A DNA stretch of 64,000 bases from Nocardioides luteus (lineage in GTDB: Bacteria > Actinomycetota > Actinomycetes > Propionibacteriales > Nocardioidaceae), in NCBI RefSeq assembly GCF_000960475.2, contig NZ_JZDQ02000021.1:1-64000 (forward strand), in the 5' to 3' direction. How positions within the stretch are numbered: the first letter of the stretch is position 1; each line of letters begins with the position of its first letter. Position numbers and translations under genes: made by a program. Positions 1 through 8,885 of this stretch are shown piece after piece. The notes beneath the pieces are model-generated. The model saw nothing but the letters and a program-made list of their open reading frames with translations. It made no database searches and was not told where the DNA came from.

Positions 1-57
1 GGGTGGAGCAACGCTCCACCCGCCGCATCGTGGTGCTGCCGGCTCGCCCTGCGAGCC
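1..57. terminator. Two hairpins downstream of the M4 protease gene
   Basis: A 9-bp perfect stem with a 3-nt loop (1-21, arms GGGTGGAGC and GCTCCACCC) and a second 7-bp stem with a 3-nt loop (41-57, arms GGCTCGC and GCGAGCC) lie just past the protease stop codon. They are the likely transcription end for that leftward gene. No clear T-tract is seen. Confidence 0.5.
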
Positions 58-64
58 GCCGGGG

Positions 65-1699
65 CTACTTCACGTTCACGCCGGCCCAGGCCGCGTTGAC
101 CGCGGCGAACTCAGGGCTGGTCGCACCGTAGAGGTCGGTGGCGGCCGAGAGGGTCGCCAGGCGTGCGTCGGCGTAGTTCGTCGACGACGTCATGTAGGTG
201 GTCAGCGCCTTGTACCAGATCTGGACGGCCTTGTCCCGGCCGATGCCGGTGACGGTGGAGCCGTCGTAGGTCGGCGAGTTGTAGCTGACGCCACCGATGG
301 TCTTGGCGCCACTTCCCTCCGAGAGCAGGTAGAAGAAGTGGTTGGCCGGACCCGAGGAGTAGTGGACGTTGAGGCGCTTGAGGCTCGTCGACCAGTAGTC
401 GGCCGAGTTGCCGTCCTTGCTCGGCTTGTCCATGTAGCGCAGCGGGGAGCCGTTGCCGCGGATGTCGATCTTCTCCCCGATGAGGTAGTCACCGGCGTCG
501 GCGGTGTTCGCGGCGTACCACTCCACGGCCGTCCCGAAGATGTCCGAGGTGGCCTCGTTGAGGCCGCCGGACTCGCCGCGGTACGCCAGGTTGGCGGTGC
601 GCGAGGTGAGCCCGTGGCTCATCTCGTGCCCGGCGACGTCGAGCGAGGTGAGCGGGTGGGTGTCGCCGTTGCCGTCGCCGTAGGTCATGCAGAAGCAGGA
701 GTCGGACCAGAAGGCGTTGACGTAGGCGTTGCCGTAGTGGACGCGCGAGTACGCCGCCTTGCCGTCGTTGGCGATGCCGTTGCGGCCGAAGGCCGACTTG
801 TAGAAGTCCCAGGTCATCGCGGCGCCGTAGGCGGCGTCGACACCGGCGGTCTGGACGTTGCCCGCGGTGCCGTCGCCCCACTTGTCGTCGGCGTCGTTGA
901 ACAGCGTGCCGGTGCCCGTGGTGCCGTGGTTGAGGTTGTAGGTCTTGTGACCACCGCGCACGGAGTCGATGAGATCGAAGGTGGAGCCGTTGGCGGTGGT
1001 GCCGACGGAGACCGAGCCGCTGTACATGCTCTCGCCGGTGCCGGTCTCGATCTGCTCCTCGCTGTCGAGCACCTTGCCGGTGGCCGCGTCGGTGACCACG
1101 CGCAGCTCGCTCGGGGTGCCGTCGGGCTGGACGCCGTTGACGACCGTCTCGTAGGCGAGCACCGGCTTGCCGGCGCGAGCCCAGACGACCTTGCGCGGGG
1201 CCTCGGCGGCGGTGCCGGTGTTGTCGGCGGCGACAGCGGTGGCGGTCGCCTTCTTCTCGGCGGTCGCCGAGGAGACGGCGGCGGCGGTCGAGGAGACCGC
1301 GATCTTCGCCGAGGTCGCCTTGTCGACGCCGGCGACGGCGCCGTCAGGGGCGACGTGGACGATCAGGTCCCCACCGAGCACCGGCAGGCCGGCGTACGTC
1401 CGCTCGTAGCGGGTGTGGACGGTGCCGTCGGCATCGGTGATGACATCGCGGGCGATCAGCTTCTCCTGCGACCCGAGGCCGAGCTCCTTGGCGGTGGCAC
1501 CGGCCTCCGACTGAGCGGCCCGGATGTCGGCGGTCCGCTGCGAGGGGCTGACGGCCGTCGCTGCGCCGGGAGCGGTCGACTCGGCGGCGCCGGCGCTGCC
1601 GGCCTGGAAGCCGAGGCCCACGGTCATGACCGCGGCGGCTGCGAGGGCGGTGGTGCGGAGCACCACCTTGCGAGAGGTGATGAAGGAAACGTCGTTCAC
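65..1699 (-). CDS. Secreted M4-family (thermolysin-like) zinc metalloprotease
   Basis: This 544-residue protein is a secreted neutral metallopeptidase. An Ala-rich signal peptide (about residues 10-39) is followed by a propeptide with FTP/PepSY-like character (residues about 60-215) and the M4 catalytic domain. The zinc motif HEMSH is at residues 358-362, and the third ligand lies in the downstream GGLNEATSD segment, as in thermolysin. The GTG start at 1699 has a good ribosome site (AAGGAG, 5-nt spacing). The propeptide presumably inhibits and folds the enzyme until it is cleaved outside the cell. The gene is alone on its strand at the window edge, and a palindrome lies about 100 bp upstream. 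Family assignment is secure; the substrate is unknown. Confidence 0.93.
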   Translation of the reverse strand: MNDVSFITSRKVVLRTTALAAAAVMTVGLGFQAGSAGAAESTAPGAATAVSPSQRTADIRAAQSEAGATAKELGLGSQEKLIARDVITDADGTVHTRYERTYAGLPVLGGDLIVHVAPDGAVAGVDKATSAKIAVSSTAAAVSSATAEKKATATAVAADNTGTAAEAPRKVVWARAGKPVLAYETVVNGVQPDGTPSELRVVTDAATGKVLDSEEQIETGTGESMYSGSVSVGTTANGSTFDLIDSVRGGHKTYNLNHGTTGTGTLFNDADDKWGDGTAGNVQTAGVDAAYGAAMTWDFYKSAFGRNGIANDGKAAYSRVHYGNAYVNAFWSDSCFCMTYGDGNGDTHPLTSLDVAGHEMSHGLTSRTANLAYRGESGGLNEATSDIFGTAVEWYAANTADAGDYLIGEKIDIRGNGSPLRYMDKPSKDGNSADYWSTSLKRLNVHYSSGPANHFFYLLSEGSGAKTIGGVSYNSPTYDGSTVTGIGRDKAVQIWYKALTTYMTSSTNYADARLATLSAATDLYGATSPEFAAVNAAWAGVNVK

Positions 1700-1724
1700 T
1701 GAGGCTCCTTGGATCTCAAGGGTG

Positions 1725-1739
1725 GGGTTGGCCCAACCC
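1725..1739. repeat. Short perfect palindrome before the M4 protease gene
   Basis: GGGTTGG-C-CCAACCC forms a perfect 7-bp inverted repeat 26 nt before the GTG start of the protease, in the expected promoter or 5' UTR. It could be an operator or an mRNA hairpin. Confidence 0.4.
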
Positions 1740-1798
1740 TGAGACGTTGCCCCCCGAGTTGGGTGACGTGAGACTGCCAGGAGCCGAATGCCTCAGTA

Positions 1799-1829
1799 CA
1801 TACTCAGGTAATTAATTTACCCGAGTATG
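1799..1829. promoter_or_regulatory. 31-bp imperfect palindrome, possible operator
   Basis: Two 15-nt arms (CATACTC followed by A/G and GGTAA) match at 13 of 15 positions around position 1814. The centre is AT-rich in an otherwise GC-rich region. It lies between the protease start (1699) and the glycosyltransferase stop (1860), so it may control the protease or end the glycosyltransferase transcript. Confidence 0.45.
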
Positions 1830-1859
1830 CAGAATCGTTACCCGTGGGGGGATCCCGGA

Positions 1860-2984
1860 TCAGAGTCCGACGGGGAGCTCTTCGCGGGTGGCGAAGGCCT
1901 CGATCGCCCGTCCGGGGCCCTGCTCGTCGATCATCGTGATGAGGTCGGCGAGGGCGTCGCGGCGGTCCTGCCAGACCAGCCAGGCCATCAGGCGCTGGCC
2001 ACGCGGGACGGTGGTCTCCTCGAAGGGGACGCCTGCGTCGTACCAGAACTCGTGGACGGCGTCGCGCAGCAGCGACCAGTAGCGGTCCGGATCCTCGGTG
2101 GTGGGGATGACGGCAGCACGGAAGTGCTCCCACATGTCGATCGGGAGGATCTCGGTACGCAGCGTGCGCATCAGCTTCCCGGACCCCGATCCGGCCACCA
2201 GCTCGACGGTCTGGCGTTTGGTGTCGATCCGCTCGATCAGGTTGGCGACCTGAGCGCGCTTCTGGGTCGCGGAGGACTGGTCGGACCGGACCCGCCAGTC
2301 GTAGACGACGTCGGTGAGCACGTCGAAGGTCTTGGCGGCCAGGAACGCCTGGGTCAGGGCCACCTGGTCCTGGTAGCGGGTGCGCTCGGGGAAGGTGATG
2401 TCGTTGTCGGTCCAGAAGGCGCGCTGGAAGATCTTGTTCCACACGAACACGTCCGCGAGCATCAGCGGGGCGTCCTCGATCCGGCACCGGAGGCGCGTCC
2501 GGGTGTGGTTGCGGCGCATCAGCGGGGTGACGTACCTCCGCTCCTCGCCGTTCACGACGGTGAGGCGCTCGGCGGAGCCGACCGCGAAGTCCGAGCCCGT
2601 ACGCCGCAGCGACTTCACCATCGAGCTCCAGGCGTCGCGGGGCAGGATGTCATCGGGGTCGACGAAGGTGAGCAGGTCGCCCGTGGTGGCCTCGATCCCG
2701 GTGTGACGGGCGATGGAGACGCCGGAGTTGGGCTGGGTGATCAGGGTGACCCGGGGGTCCTTCGCGGCGACTTCCTTGACGATCTCGGCCGACCCGTCGG
2801 TCGAGCCGTCGTCGACCACGACGACCTCGATGGCGCAGACCTCGCGCAGCGGTTGATGCAGGATGCTGTGCAGGCTGTCGGCGACGTACTCGGCCACGTT
2901 GTAGACCGGCACGACGACGCTCAGCAGCCTCGGCTTCCTCCGTCTGAATCCCCCCACGCGCATCAACTCTAGAGGGGTCTCCAT
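1860..2984 (-). CDS. Family 2 glycosyltransferase
   Basis: The product (374 aa from the ATG) is a GT-A fold glycosyltransferase that would move a sugar from a nucleotide donor to an unknown acceptor, probably a cell-surface polymer. The N-terminal core has the family signatures SVVVPVYN (near residue 20), VVVDDGSTDGS and the DXD-type metal site VDPDD (about residues 105-110). The remaining C-terminal 200 residues carry no motif I recognise. The ATG overlaps the stop of the upstream phosphatase gene (TGATG), so the two are translationally coupled. A TTG one codon earlier is a less likely start. No membrane segments are apparent. Confidence 0.88.
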   Translation of the reverse strand: METPLELMRVGGFRRRKPRLLSVVVPVYNVAEYVADSLHSILHQPLREVCAIEVVVVDDGSTDGSAEIVKEVAAKDPRVTLITQPNSGVSIARHTGIEATTGDLLTFVDPDDILPRDAWSSMVKSLRRTGSDFAVGSAERLTVVNGEERRYVTPLMRRNHTRTRLRCRIEDAPLMLADVFVWNKIFQRAFWTDNDITFPERTRYQDQVALTQAFLAAKTFDVLTDVVYDWRVRSDQSSATQKRAQVANLIERIDTKRQTVELVAGSGSGKLMRTLRTEILPIDMWEHFRAAVIPTTEDPDRYWSLLRDAVHEFWYDAGVPFEETTVPRGQRLMAWLVWQDRRDALADLITMIDEQGPGRAIEAFATREELPVGL

Positions 2985-4387
2985 CAACGCGACCTAGCGA
3001 TGGTGAGCGTGTCGACCGCGGAGCCGTCGGAGGCGATGACCTCGAGGTCGAGCCGGGCCTGCCCATGGGCGTCGCGGGGGTGCGCGTCGAAGAACGCGAC
3101 CGAGTGGGTCGCGTCGCCGACGGCGCGGTAGGTGGTCGGCTCGGGGACCTTCAGGCCGTTCTTGTCGGTGTAGTAGGAGAGCACCGGCAGGACGTCGGGG
3201 TAGGTCGAACCGCCACCGCCGCCGGCGGTGATGTAGATCGTGCCCTGGTTGGTGCTGACCGTGGCGCCGCGCGGCGCCTCCTGGACCGGCTTGCCGCCGC
3301 GCATCAGGTGGGTGCGCTCGTAGCAGTGGTTGTGGCCGTTGATCACGACGTCGACCTGGTAGCGGTCGAAGAGCGCCTCCCAGCGGTCACGGATGCCGCC
3401 GTCGGAGGCGTGCGCGATGTTGGTGCAGTAGGCGCACTGGTGGAAGCCGACCAGGATGAAGTCGATGTCGTCACGCGCTCGGAAGGCGGCCAGCCGGTGC
3501 TCCAGCCAGCTGTCCAGGGTCGCGCCGAGGTAACCCGCGTTCCGCGTGTACTCGTACGTCGCGTCGTTGCCGTCGAGGGCGATGAAGGCGACGTTGCCGC
3601 GGACGAAGGAGTAGGTCTCCTGCCCGCCGCCAGCCCCGTTGCCGGGAAGGTGGAACCGGGCGCGGTAGCCGTCGTAGCCGAGCTCGCCGTTGCCGTTCTC
3701 CATCTCGTGGTTGCCGACGACGGTCATCCACGGGATCGTGTTGGCGCTGGGCTGTATCTGGTTGAGGAACTCGTCCCAGACGCCGAAGTCCTGCTGCGCC
3801 TCCCCGCTCTTGCCCTGGCCGCCGGTGTCGGCGTAGGCGATGTCGCCGACGACGAAGGCGAACTCGGCACCCTGCTGGCGGATCAGGTTGACGTTGCGCG
3901 CGGCGTCCTCGGCCACGCCCATGTCACCGAAGGCGGCGAAACGGAAGCTCCCGTCCGACTTCGGGGCGGTGGTGAAGGAGCCCCTGGTCGGCGTACCGCC
4001 GTCGTGGCTGAGCCGGTAGTAGTAGCGCGTCCCGGGCCGCAGGTCGCTGAGGTCGACGTGGTGGTAGACGCTGTCCACCCGGATCGAGGAGACCGACTCG
4101 GGCTGGAGGGTGAGGCCGTAGTCGGGCGTCACGCCGAGGTCGAGCCGCGGCGCCTGCACCGACCCGGCGGTCGACCAGGTCACGTTCATCTGCCGCAGCG
4201 GGTTGGTGCCGTAGGACAGGTGTACGCCGGCGGCCGGTGCGGCCGACCTGGCAGCCTGGGTCCACAGCATCGGGCCGGCGACGACGCCGGCACCACCGAT
4301 CAGGCCGGCCTTGAGCAGCGTACGCCGGGACGGGGCCGTCCTGGACGGGGCCGTCGTGGTCGGGCCAGCGTGGGGGCTATCGGTCAC
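2984..4387 (-). CDS. Tat-exported purple acid phosphatase family metallophosphoesterase
   Basis: This 467-residue protein has a twin-arginine signal (SRRTLLKAG, about residues 20-50), then an N-terminal fibronectin III-like domain typical of purple acid phosphatases, then the metallophosphoesterase domain. The metal-binding blocks appear in order: GDMG, GDIAYAD, GNHE, and NGHNHCYER near residue 350. It would hydrolyse phosphomonoesters outside the membrane, using a dinuclear metal centre. The GTG start at 4387 is followed immediately by the signal peptide. It is the first gene of a two-gene unit with the glycosyltransferase, which suggests a role in envelope polymer or phosphate metabolism; that link is inference. 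Confidence 0.92.
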   Translation of the reverse strand: MTDSPHAGPTTTAPSRTAPSRRTLLKAGLIGGAGVVAGPMLWTQAARSAAPAAGVHLSYGTNPLRQMNVTWSTAGSVQAPRLDLGVTPDYGLTLQPESVSSIRVDSVYHHVDLSDLRPGTRYYYRLSHDGGTPTRGSFTTAPKSDGSFRFAAFGDMGVAEDAARNVNLIRQQGAEFAFVVGDIAYADTGGQGKSGEAQQDFGVWDEFLNQIQPSANTIPWMTVVGNHEMENGNGELGYDGYRARFHLPGNGAGGGQETYSFVRGNVAFIALDGNDATYEYTRNAGYLGATLDSWLEHRLAAFRARDDIDFILVGFHQCAYCTNIAHASDGGIRDRWEALFDRYQVDVVINGHNHCYERTHLMRGGKPVQEAPRGATVSTNQGTIYITAGGGGGSTYPDVLPVLSYYTDKNGLKVPEPTTYRAVGDATHSVAFFDAHPRDAHGQARLDLEVIASDGSAVDTLTIARSR

Positions 4388-4464
4388 GGGAGGATCAACG
4401 CATAGGTAGGCGAGACGTTAGGCCACGTCCGGTGTCTCCGGGATGAACGAGTGGTGGACGTTCC

Positions 4465-5370
4465 TCATATCGCAGCGTGGGATGCAGCCATTTGCGCACC
4501 GAAGGCCGCGTTGTCGCGTACCAGCGCGATGTTGGTCGCCAGCGAGTCACCGCCGGTCAGCTCGACGATCCGGGCCAGCAGGAACGGGGTGATGTCCTTG
4601 CCCCGGATGCCCCCGGCATCGGCGTCGGCGAGCGCCTGGTCGATGTGCGTCCCGATCACCTCGGCAGGGATCTCGTCGGCGACCGGGACCGGGTTGGCGA
4701 CGACCAGGCCGCTGGGAAGGCCGAGGTCCCAGGTGGCCTTCATGACCTTCGCCGCCTCCTGGGGGCCGTCGATGCGCAGCGGCGCCGCGAACCCCGAGCT
4801 GCGGGAGTAGAAGGCCGGGAACTCGTCGGCCCCGTTGACCAGGACCGGCACCCCGTAGGTCTCCAGCGTCTCCAGGGTCAGGCCGATGTCGAGGATCGAC
4901 TTCACCCCGGCGCTCACCACCGCGACCTGGGTGCGGGCGAGCTCGGTCAGGTCGGCGGAGATGTCGAAGGTCTCACTCGCACCCCGGTGTACGCCGCCGA
5001 GCCCACCGGTCACGAACGTCCGGATCCCGACCATGGCCGCCAGGCGCATGGTGGCCGCGACCGTGGTCGCGCCGTGGAGCCCACGGGCGACGACGTAGGG
5101 AAGGTCGCGGACGCTGACCTTGGTCACCTCGGGGTCGGAGGCGAGGAGCTCGAGGTCGTCGTGGTCGAGGCCGGCCCGGGGGATGCCGTCGAGCAGGGCG
5201 ATCGTCGCCGGGACGGCACCGTTGTCGCGCACGATCTGCTCGACCTCGACGGCCATCTTGACGTTGTCGGGATAGGGCATGCCGTGGCTGATGATCGTCG
5301 ACTCCAGCGCGACGACCGGGCGGCCCTCGGCGAGCGCCGTGGCCACCTCCTCGGTGAGCCTCACCTTCAC
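4465..5370 (-). CDS. psuG: Pseudouridine-5'-phosphate glycosidase
   Basis: The 301-residue protein belongs to the PsuG/indigoidine synthase A-like family, which splits pseudouridine 5'-phosphate into uracil and ribose 5-phosphate with a metal ion. The N-terminal block VVALESTIISHGMPYPDN (about residues 20-37) and GGLGGVHRG (about residue 125) are family signatures, and length is normal. The GTG start overlaps the stop of psuK by 4 nt (GTGA), so kinase and glycosidase are made together. The pair salvages pseudouridine released from RNA breakdown. No dedicated nucleoside transporter is adjacent. Confidence 0.95.
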   Translation of the reverse strand: MKVRLTEEVATALAEGRPVVALESTIISHGMPYPDNVKMAVEVEQIVRDNGAVPATIALLDGIPRAGLDHDDLELLASDPEVTKVSVRDLPYVVARGLHGATTVAATMRLAAMVGIRTFVTGGLGGVHRGASETFDISADLTELARTQVAVVSAGVKSILDIGLTLETLETYGVPVLVNGADEFPAFYSRSSGFAAPLRIDGPQEAAKVMKATWDLGLPSGLVVANPVPVADEIPAEVIGTHIDQALADADAGGIRGKDITPFLLARIVELTGGDSLATNIALVRDNAAFGAQMAASHAAI

Positions 5371-6314
5371 GCGAGCTCCCGCACGAGGTCCTCGCTGAGG
5401 TCCATGCGGACCGTGTCGTGGGTGCCGCAGGTCAGCGCGGCCGCGGCGTGGCCGAACCGGGCCGCCTCGACCAGGTCGACGTCGCGGAGCACCTCGTGCA
5501 TGAACGCGGCGAGCATCGCGTCGCCCGCGCCGGTCACGTCGACGACCTCGGTCGGCATGGCGGGAAGCTCCTGGTAGACGTCGTTGTAGCTGATCACCGA
5601 GCCACGGGCGCCGAGACGCACCCAGACGACGCCGACGCCGCGGTCGTGCAGGGCGTGGACGGCCTTCTCGATCTCCGCGTCGGAGCCGGCGGGCAGGTCG
5701 GTCAGCGCGGCCAGCTCGGCCTGGTTGGGCGTGACCAGGTAGAGCTCGCGGTCGGCGCGGATCAGGTCACGCGCCCGCTTCGCCTTCGGCACCGAGACCG
5801 GGTCGAACCCGACCGGCACGTCGAACTCGTGGGCCAGATCGATCGCCACCTCGGCCGTGCGGACCGGGATGTTGCCCTCGACGAGCACCCCACGGGCCGT
5901 CCTGATCAGGTCGCGCGCCGCCTCCACCACGAGCGGGGAGAACTCGTCGGTCGCGGCCATGTCGGCCACCGCGACCACCAGCTCACCGGAGGAGTCGAGC
6001 ACGGCGTTGTAGGTGCCGGTGCGTACGTCTGCCCGGCGGCGCACATAGGTGCAGTCGACGCCGACGTCCTCGGTGTAGCTGATCACCTCGTCGCCGATCG
6101 GGTCGTCGCCGACGACCGAGACCAGCGCCACCGCGTCACCCAGCCGCGCGAGGTTCTCCGCGACGTTGCGGCCGACGCCCCCGGGCGAGAGGCCGGCGGA
6201 TCCGGACATGCTCGAACCCATCACCACCTGCTCGTGTGCCCGAGCGTGGAGATCCATGTTGGAGCCGCCGATCACGACGATATCTGGCGGTATGTGCGGG
6301 TTCATCACCTGCAT
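5367..6314 (-). CDS. psuK: PfkB-family carbohydrate kinase, likely pseudouridine kinase
   Basis: This 315-residue ribokinase-fold protein would phosphorylate pseudouridine for the downstream PsuG. It shows the N-terminal PfkB motif GGSNMDLHARA (about residues 17-27) and the C-terminal signature VTGAGDAMLAAF (about residues 262-273), whose second Asp is the catalytic base. Substrate assignment rests mainly on the 4-nt overlap with psuG, since PfkB kinases are hard to tell apart by eye. Translation may start at the ATG at 6314 or three codons later at 6305. The upstream 80-nt gap contains CATAAAGTATG, an AT-rich palindromic patch where a promoter is plausible. Confidence 0.88.
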   Translation of the reverse strand: MQVMNPHIPPDIVVIGGSNMDLHARAHEQVVMGSSMSGSAGLSPGGVGRNVAENLARLGDAVALVSVVGDDPIGDEVISYTEDVGVDCTYVRRRADVRTGTYNAVLDSSGELVVAVADMAATDEFSPLVVEAARDLIRTARGVLVEGNIPVRTAEVAIDLAHEFDVPVGFDPVSVPKAKRARDLIRADRELYLVTPNQAELAALTDLPAGSDAEIEKAVHALHDRGVGVVWVRLGARGSVISYNDVYQELPAMPTEVVDVTGAGDAMLAAFMHEVLRDVDLVEAARFGHAAAALTCGTHDTVRMDLSEDLVRELA

Positions 6315-6396
6315 CGTAAGTGGGGTTCACAGATAGCGCCCCCTCATAAAGTATGAACTTGGCCCTGCGAGAGGACGATGACGCAACCACGTCGGG

Positions 6397-7320
6397 CTAG
6401 TACGTCAGCCGGTCGGCGCCGCTTCCTCCGGAAAGCTTGTCGGTTCCGGAGCCACCGATGAGCCGGTCCCGGCCATCTCCGCCGGACAAGATGTCGTTGC
6501 CGGATCCACCGGAGAGCCAGTCCCAACCGGCTCCGCCGAACACCTGGTCGGCGCCACCGCCGGCCTCGACCTCGTCGTTGCCACCCTCGCCCCAGATCCG
6601 ATCAGCGCCGCCACCGGCGTTGATGGTGTCGCCGCCGGACGATCCCCAGATCCGGTCGTTCCCGTCCGCCCCGTTGATCTGGTCGGCCCCTGCGCCTCCG
6701 TAGAGCCGGTCGTCTCCCCCGAGGCCGGTCATCAGGTCGTTGCCATCGCCACCGTAGACGTAGTCGTGATCCGATCCGCCCACGAGGAAGTCGTCCCCGA
6801 GACCTCCGTAGACGCGGTCGTTGCCCGACCCCGCCCACATCGCGTCATTCCCGGCACCGCCGTAGACGAGGTCGTTCCCGGCACCGCCGTAGACGTCTCC
6901 GCCGCGGGCTCGGACGTATACCGTGTCGGCACCGTCGCCCGCGTTGATGTAGGTCCACCCATTGCTGCCGTAGATGGTGTCGTTCCCATCGCCACCGTAG
7001 ATCTCGGGCCCGGAGTACTCAACGATCCCACCGTAGATGACGTCGTCACCATCGCCTCCATAGATCTTGCCGCGCGGGCCGTCCTCCACGCGACAGATCG
7101 TGTCGTCGCCCGCAAGACCATATGTCTCGTAGACGTCGTACCCGGTGAGGATCACATCGTCGCCATAGGTCGGCCTCTCGCCATACCTCATGTCGACGGT
7201 GACCGTCTTACCTCCGCAGGTCGCGCCCTCGGCTGCTGCGGCAGGTCCGAAGCCTCCGGTGACACCAGCAGCGGGAAGGATCAGGGCAAACCCCACGACG
7301 CGACACCAGCGCAGACGCAT
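6397..7320 (-). CDS. Secreted RTX (hemolysin-type) calcium-binding repeat protein
   Basis: The protein (307 aa from the ATG at 7320, which has a GGAG ribosome site) starts with a signal peptide of about 28 residues. From about residue 45 to the end it is almost entirely Gly-Asp nonapeptide repeats (GGDGDDVIYGG and variants) that form calcium-bound parallel beta-rolls. There is no catalytic domain and no adjacent type I secretion system, as usual for Gram-positive RTX proteins exported by Sec. The first residues after cleavage (CGGKTVTVD...GDDVI) resemble the start of the larger RTX protein at 14580-16223, so the two are paralogues. Function is unknown; adhesion or calcium-dependent surface structure is a guess. 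Confidence 0.88.
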   Translation of the reverse strand: MRLRWCRVVGFALILPAAGVTGGFGPAAAAEGATCGGKTVTVDMRYGERPTYGDDVILTGYDVYETYGLAGDDTICRVEDGPRGKIYGGDGDDVIYGGIVEYSGPEIYGGDGNDTIYGSNGWTYINAGDGADTVYVRARGGDVYGGAGNDLVYGGAGNDAMWAGSGNDRVYGGLGDDFLVGGSDHDYVYGGDGNDLMTGLGGDDRLYGGAGADQINGADGNDRIWGSSGGDTINAGGGADRIWGEGGNDEVEAGGGADQVFGGAGWDWLSGGSGNDILSGGDGRDRLIGGSGTDKLSGGSGADRLTY

Positions 7321-7482
7321 GAACGAACTCCATCTATCCGAACGAGCGAGTTGGGCAGTCACCTCGTCCCGGAAACGACCGAACTGCGAGCGGGAACGCT
7401 AGCAGCGTAGGTGTGCCCCTGGGGGTGAACCCGTCGTCCGTTCACGACCTGTGCCCGGCACGAGCAACGCCAGTGCCTCGTG

Positions 7483-8748
7483 TCAGCCGAGGAGCTCGCG
7501 GCCGATCTCGTCGACGGAGCGGCAGCCGACCAGACCGAGGGAGAGGTCGAGCTCGGCGAGCATGTGCTCCAGGACGGCCTGGACACCGGCGGCGCCGGCG
7601 AGGGCGAGGCCGTAGACGTACGGGCGGCCGAGGAGGACCGCGTCGGCGCCCAGGGCGAGTGCCTTGAGGATGTCGGCGCCGGAGCGGATGCCGGAGTCGA
7701 AGAGCACCGGGATACGGCCGTCGACCTCGTCGACGATGCTCGGCAGGGCGTCGATGGAGGCGATGGCGCCGTCGACCTGGCGGCCGCCGTGGTTGGAGAC
7801 GATGATCCCGTCGACGCCGTGCTCGAGAGCGCGGCGGGCGTCCTCGGGCGCCTGGAGTCCCTTCAGCACGATCGGCAGGTCGGTCATCTCGCGCAGCCGA
7901 TCCAGGTCGTCCCAGATCAGGTCGGAGCGGGAGAAGACGTCGAGGAAGGTCTCGACCGCTGCGCGGGCCTGGCCGGAGCGGAGGTTGTCGACGAGCTTGC
8001 CGGGGTGGTGCTGGGCCATCGAGGCGACCGCCCTCAGGGCCGCGGGGATCTCCCGGATGCCGGGTCGCACACCGGCGCCGCCGCCCGCGATCCGCTCCTC
8101 GACGAGGGCACGGAAGGCGGGGTCGGAGGTGTACTGGGCGATCCCGAGCCCTCTGGCGAAGGGCAGATAGCCCAGATCCAGATCACGCGTACGCCACCCC
8201 AGCATGTGCGTGTCGAGCGTGACGACCAGCGCGTCGGAGCCGATGGCTTCGGCACGGCGTACGAAGGACTCGACGATCGACTCGTCCTTCGACCAGTAGA
8301 GCTGGTAGAGCCGCGGGGTGTCGCCCAGGTCCTCGGCGACCTCCTCCATCGGGACGGAGGCCTGGGTCGAGATCACCATCGGGATGCCCGTCGCGCGGGC
8401 CGCCGCGGCGACCTCGTGCTCGGCGCGGGGGTGGGCGAGCTCGAGCACGCCGACGGGGCCGAGCATCAGCGGCGCCGGCATGTCCACCCCGAACAGGGTG
8501 GTGCGCAGCTCGCGGCTCTCCACGTTGGTGAGCATCCGGGGCACGAGCCGGTAGTGGTCGAAGGCCGCGGTGTTGGCCTCGACGGTGCGCTGCTGCCCGG
8601 CGCCGCCGGCGACGTACGCCCAGGCCTCCTTGCTCATCGCCCGATGGGCCGCCTCGGCGAGCGCCGACGGCTCCGTCGGCACGACTGAACGGTGGCCGAA
8701 CAGGCCCTTGCGGAAGATCGCCGACTGGAGGTCTCTGCCGATGCTCAC
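7483..8748 (-). CDS. FMN-dependent alpha-hydroxy-acid oxidising enzyme, lactate 2-monooxygenase-like
   Basis: This 421-residue flavoprotein is in the glycolate oxidase/lactate monooxygenase family. FMN and substrate residues are visible: AYVAGGAG (about 43-50), YQLYWSKDE, VVTLDTHMLGWR, the active-site His and Arg in SNHGGRQVDG (about residue 295), and the phosphate loop FDSGIRSG. The long insert around WRTRDLDLGYLPFARGLG is typical of lactate 2-monooxygenases, which convert L-lactate to acetate, CO2 and water. Other 2-hydroxy acids remain possible. The GTG start at 8748 is fixed by a -10 hexamer 6 nt upstream. It is a single-gene unit. Confidence 0.85.
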   Translation of the reverse strand: MSIGRDLQSAIFRKGLFGHRSVVPTEPSALAEAAHRAMSKEAWAYVAGGAGQQRTVEANTAAFDHYRLVPRMLTNVESRELRTTLFGVDMPAPLMLGPVGVLELAHPRAEHEVAAAARATGIPMVISTQASVPMEEVAEDLGDTPRLYQLYWSKDESIVESFVRRAEAIGSDALVVTLDTHMLGWRTRDLDLGYLPFARGLGIAQYTSDPAFRALVEERIAGGGAGVRPGIREIPAALRAVASMAQHHPGKLVDNLRSGQARAAVETFLDVFSRSDLIWDDLDRLREMTDLPIVLKGLQAPEDARRALEHGVDGIIVSNHGGRQVDGAIASIDALPSIVDEVDGRIPVLFDSGIRSGADILKALALGADAVLLGRPYVYGLALAGAAGVQAVLEHMLAELDLSLGLVGCRSVDEIGRELLG

Positions 8749-8754
8749 GCGCGA

Positions 8755-8760
8755 AGGCTA
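8755..8760 (-). promoter_or_regulatory. -10 hexamer of the lactate monooxygenase-like gene (leaderless)
   Basis: TAGCCT on the minus strand ends 6 nt before the GTG start at 8748, which places transcription initiation at or next to the start codon. Confidence 0.6.
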
Positions 8761-8790
8761 CTCGCGGGGACCTGGCCGCGGCGGTGCCCT

Positions 8791-8870
8791 GCGGAGATTT
8801 CCCCACCGCAACGGAGGATCCCCACGCTCCGGTGAGTGGGGGACGTGCGGCTCGGTGGGGAGATGTCCGC
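8791..8870. repeat. Large imperfect inverted repeat with repeated TCCCCAC units
   Basis: Outer arms 8791-8808 and 8853-8870 match at 16 of 18 positions. Inner copies of TCCCCAC/GTGGGGA occur near 8800, 8818, 8838 and 8855, with a weaker one at 8876. It lies between the lactate monooxygenase-like gene and the stop of a tetR gene, both leftward. It could be a terminator for tetR, an operator array, or both. Confidence 0.5.
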
Positions 8871-8885
8871 AGAAGGTGGGAAAAC

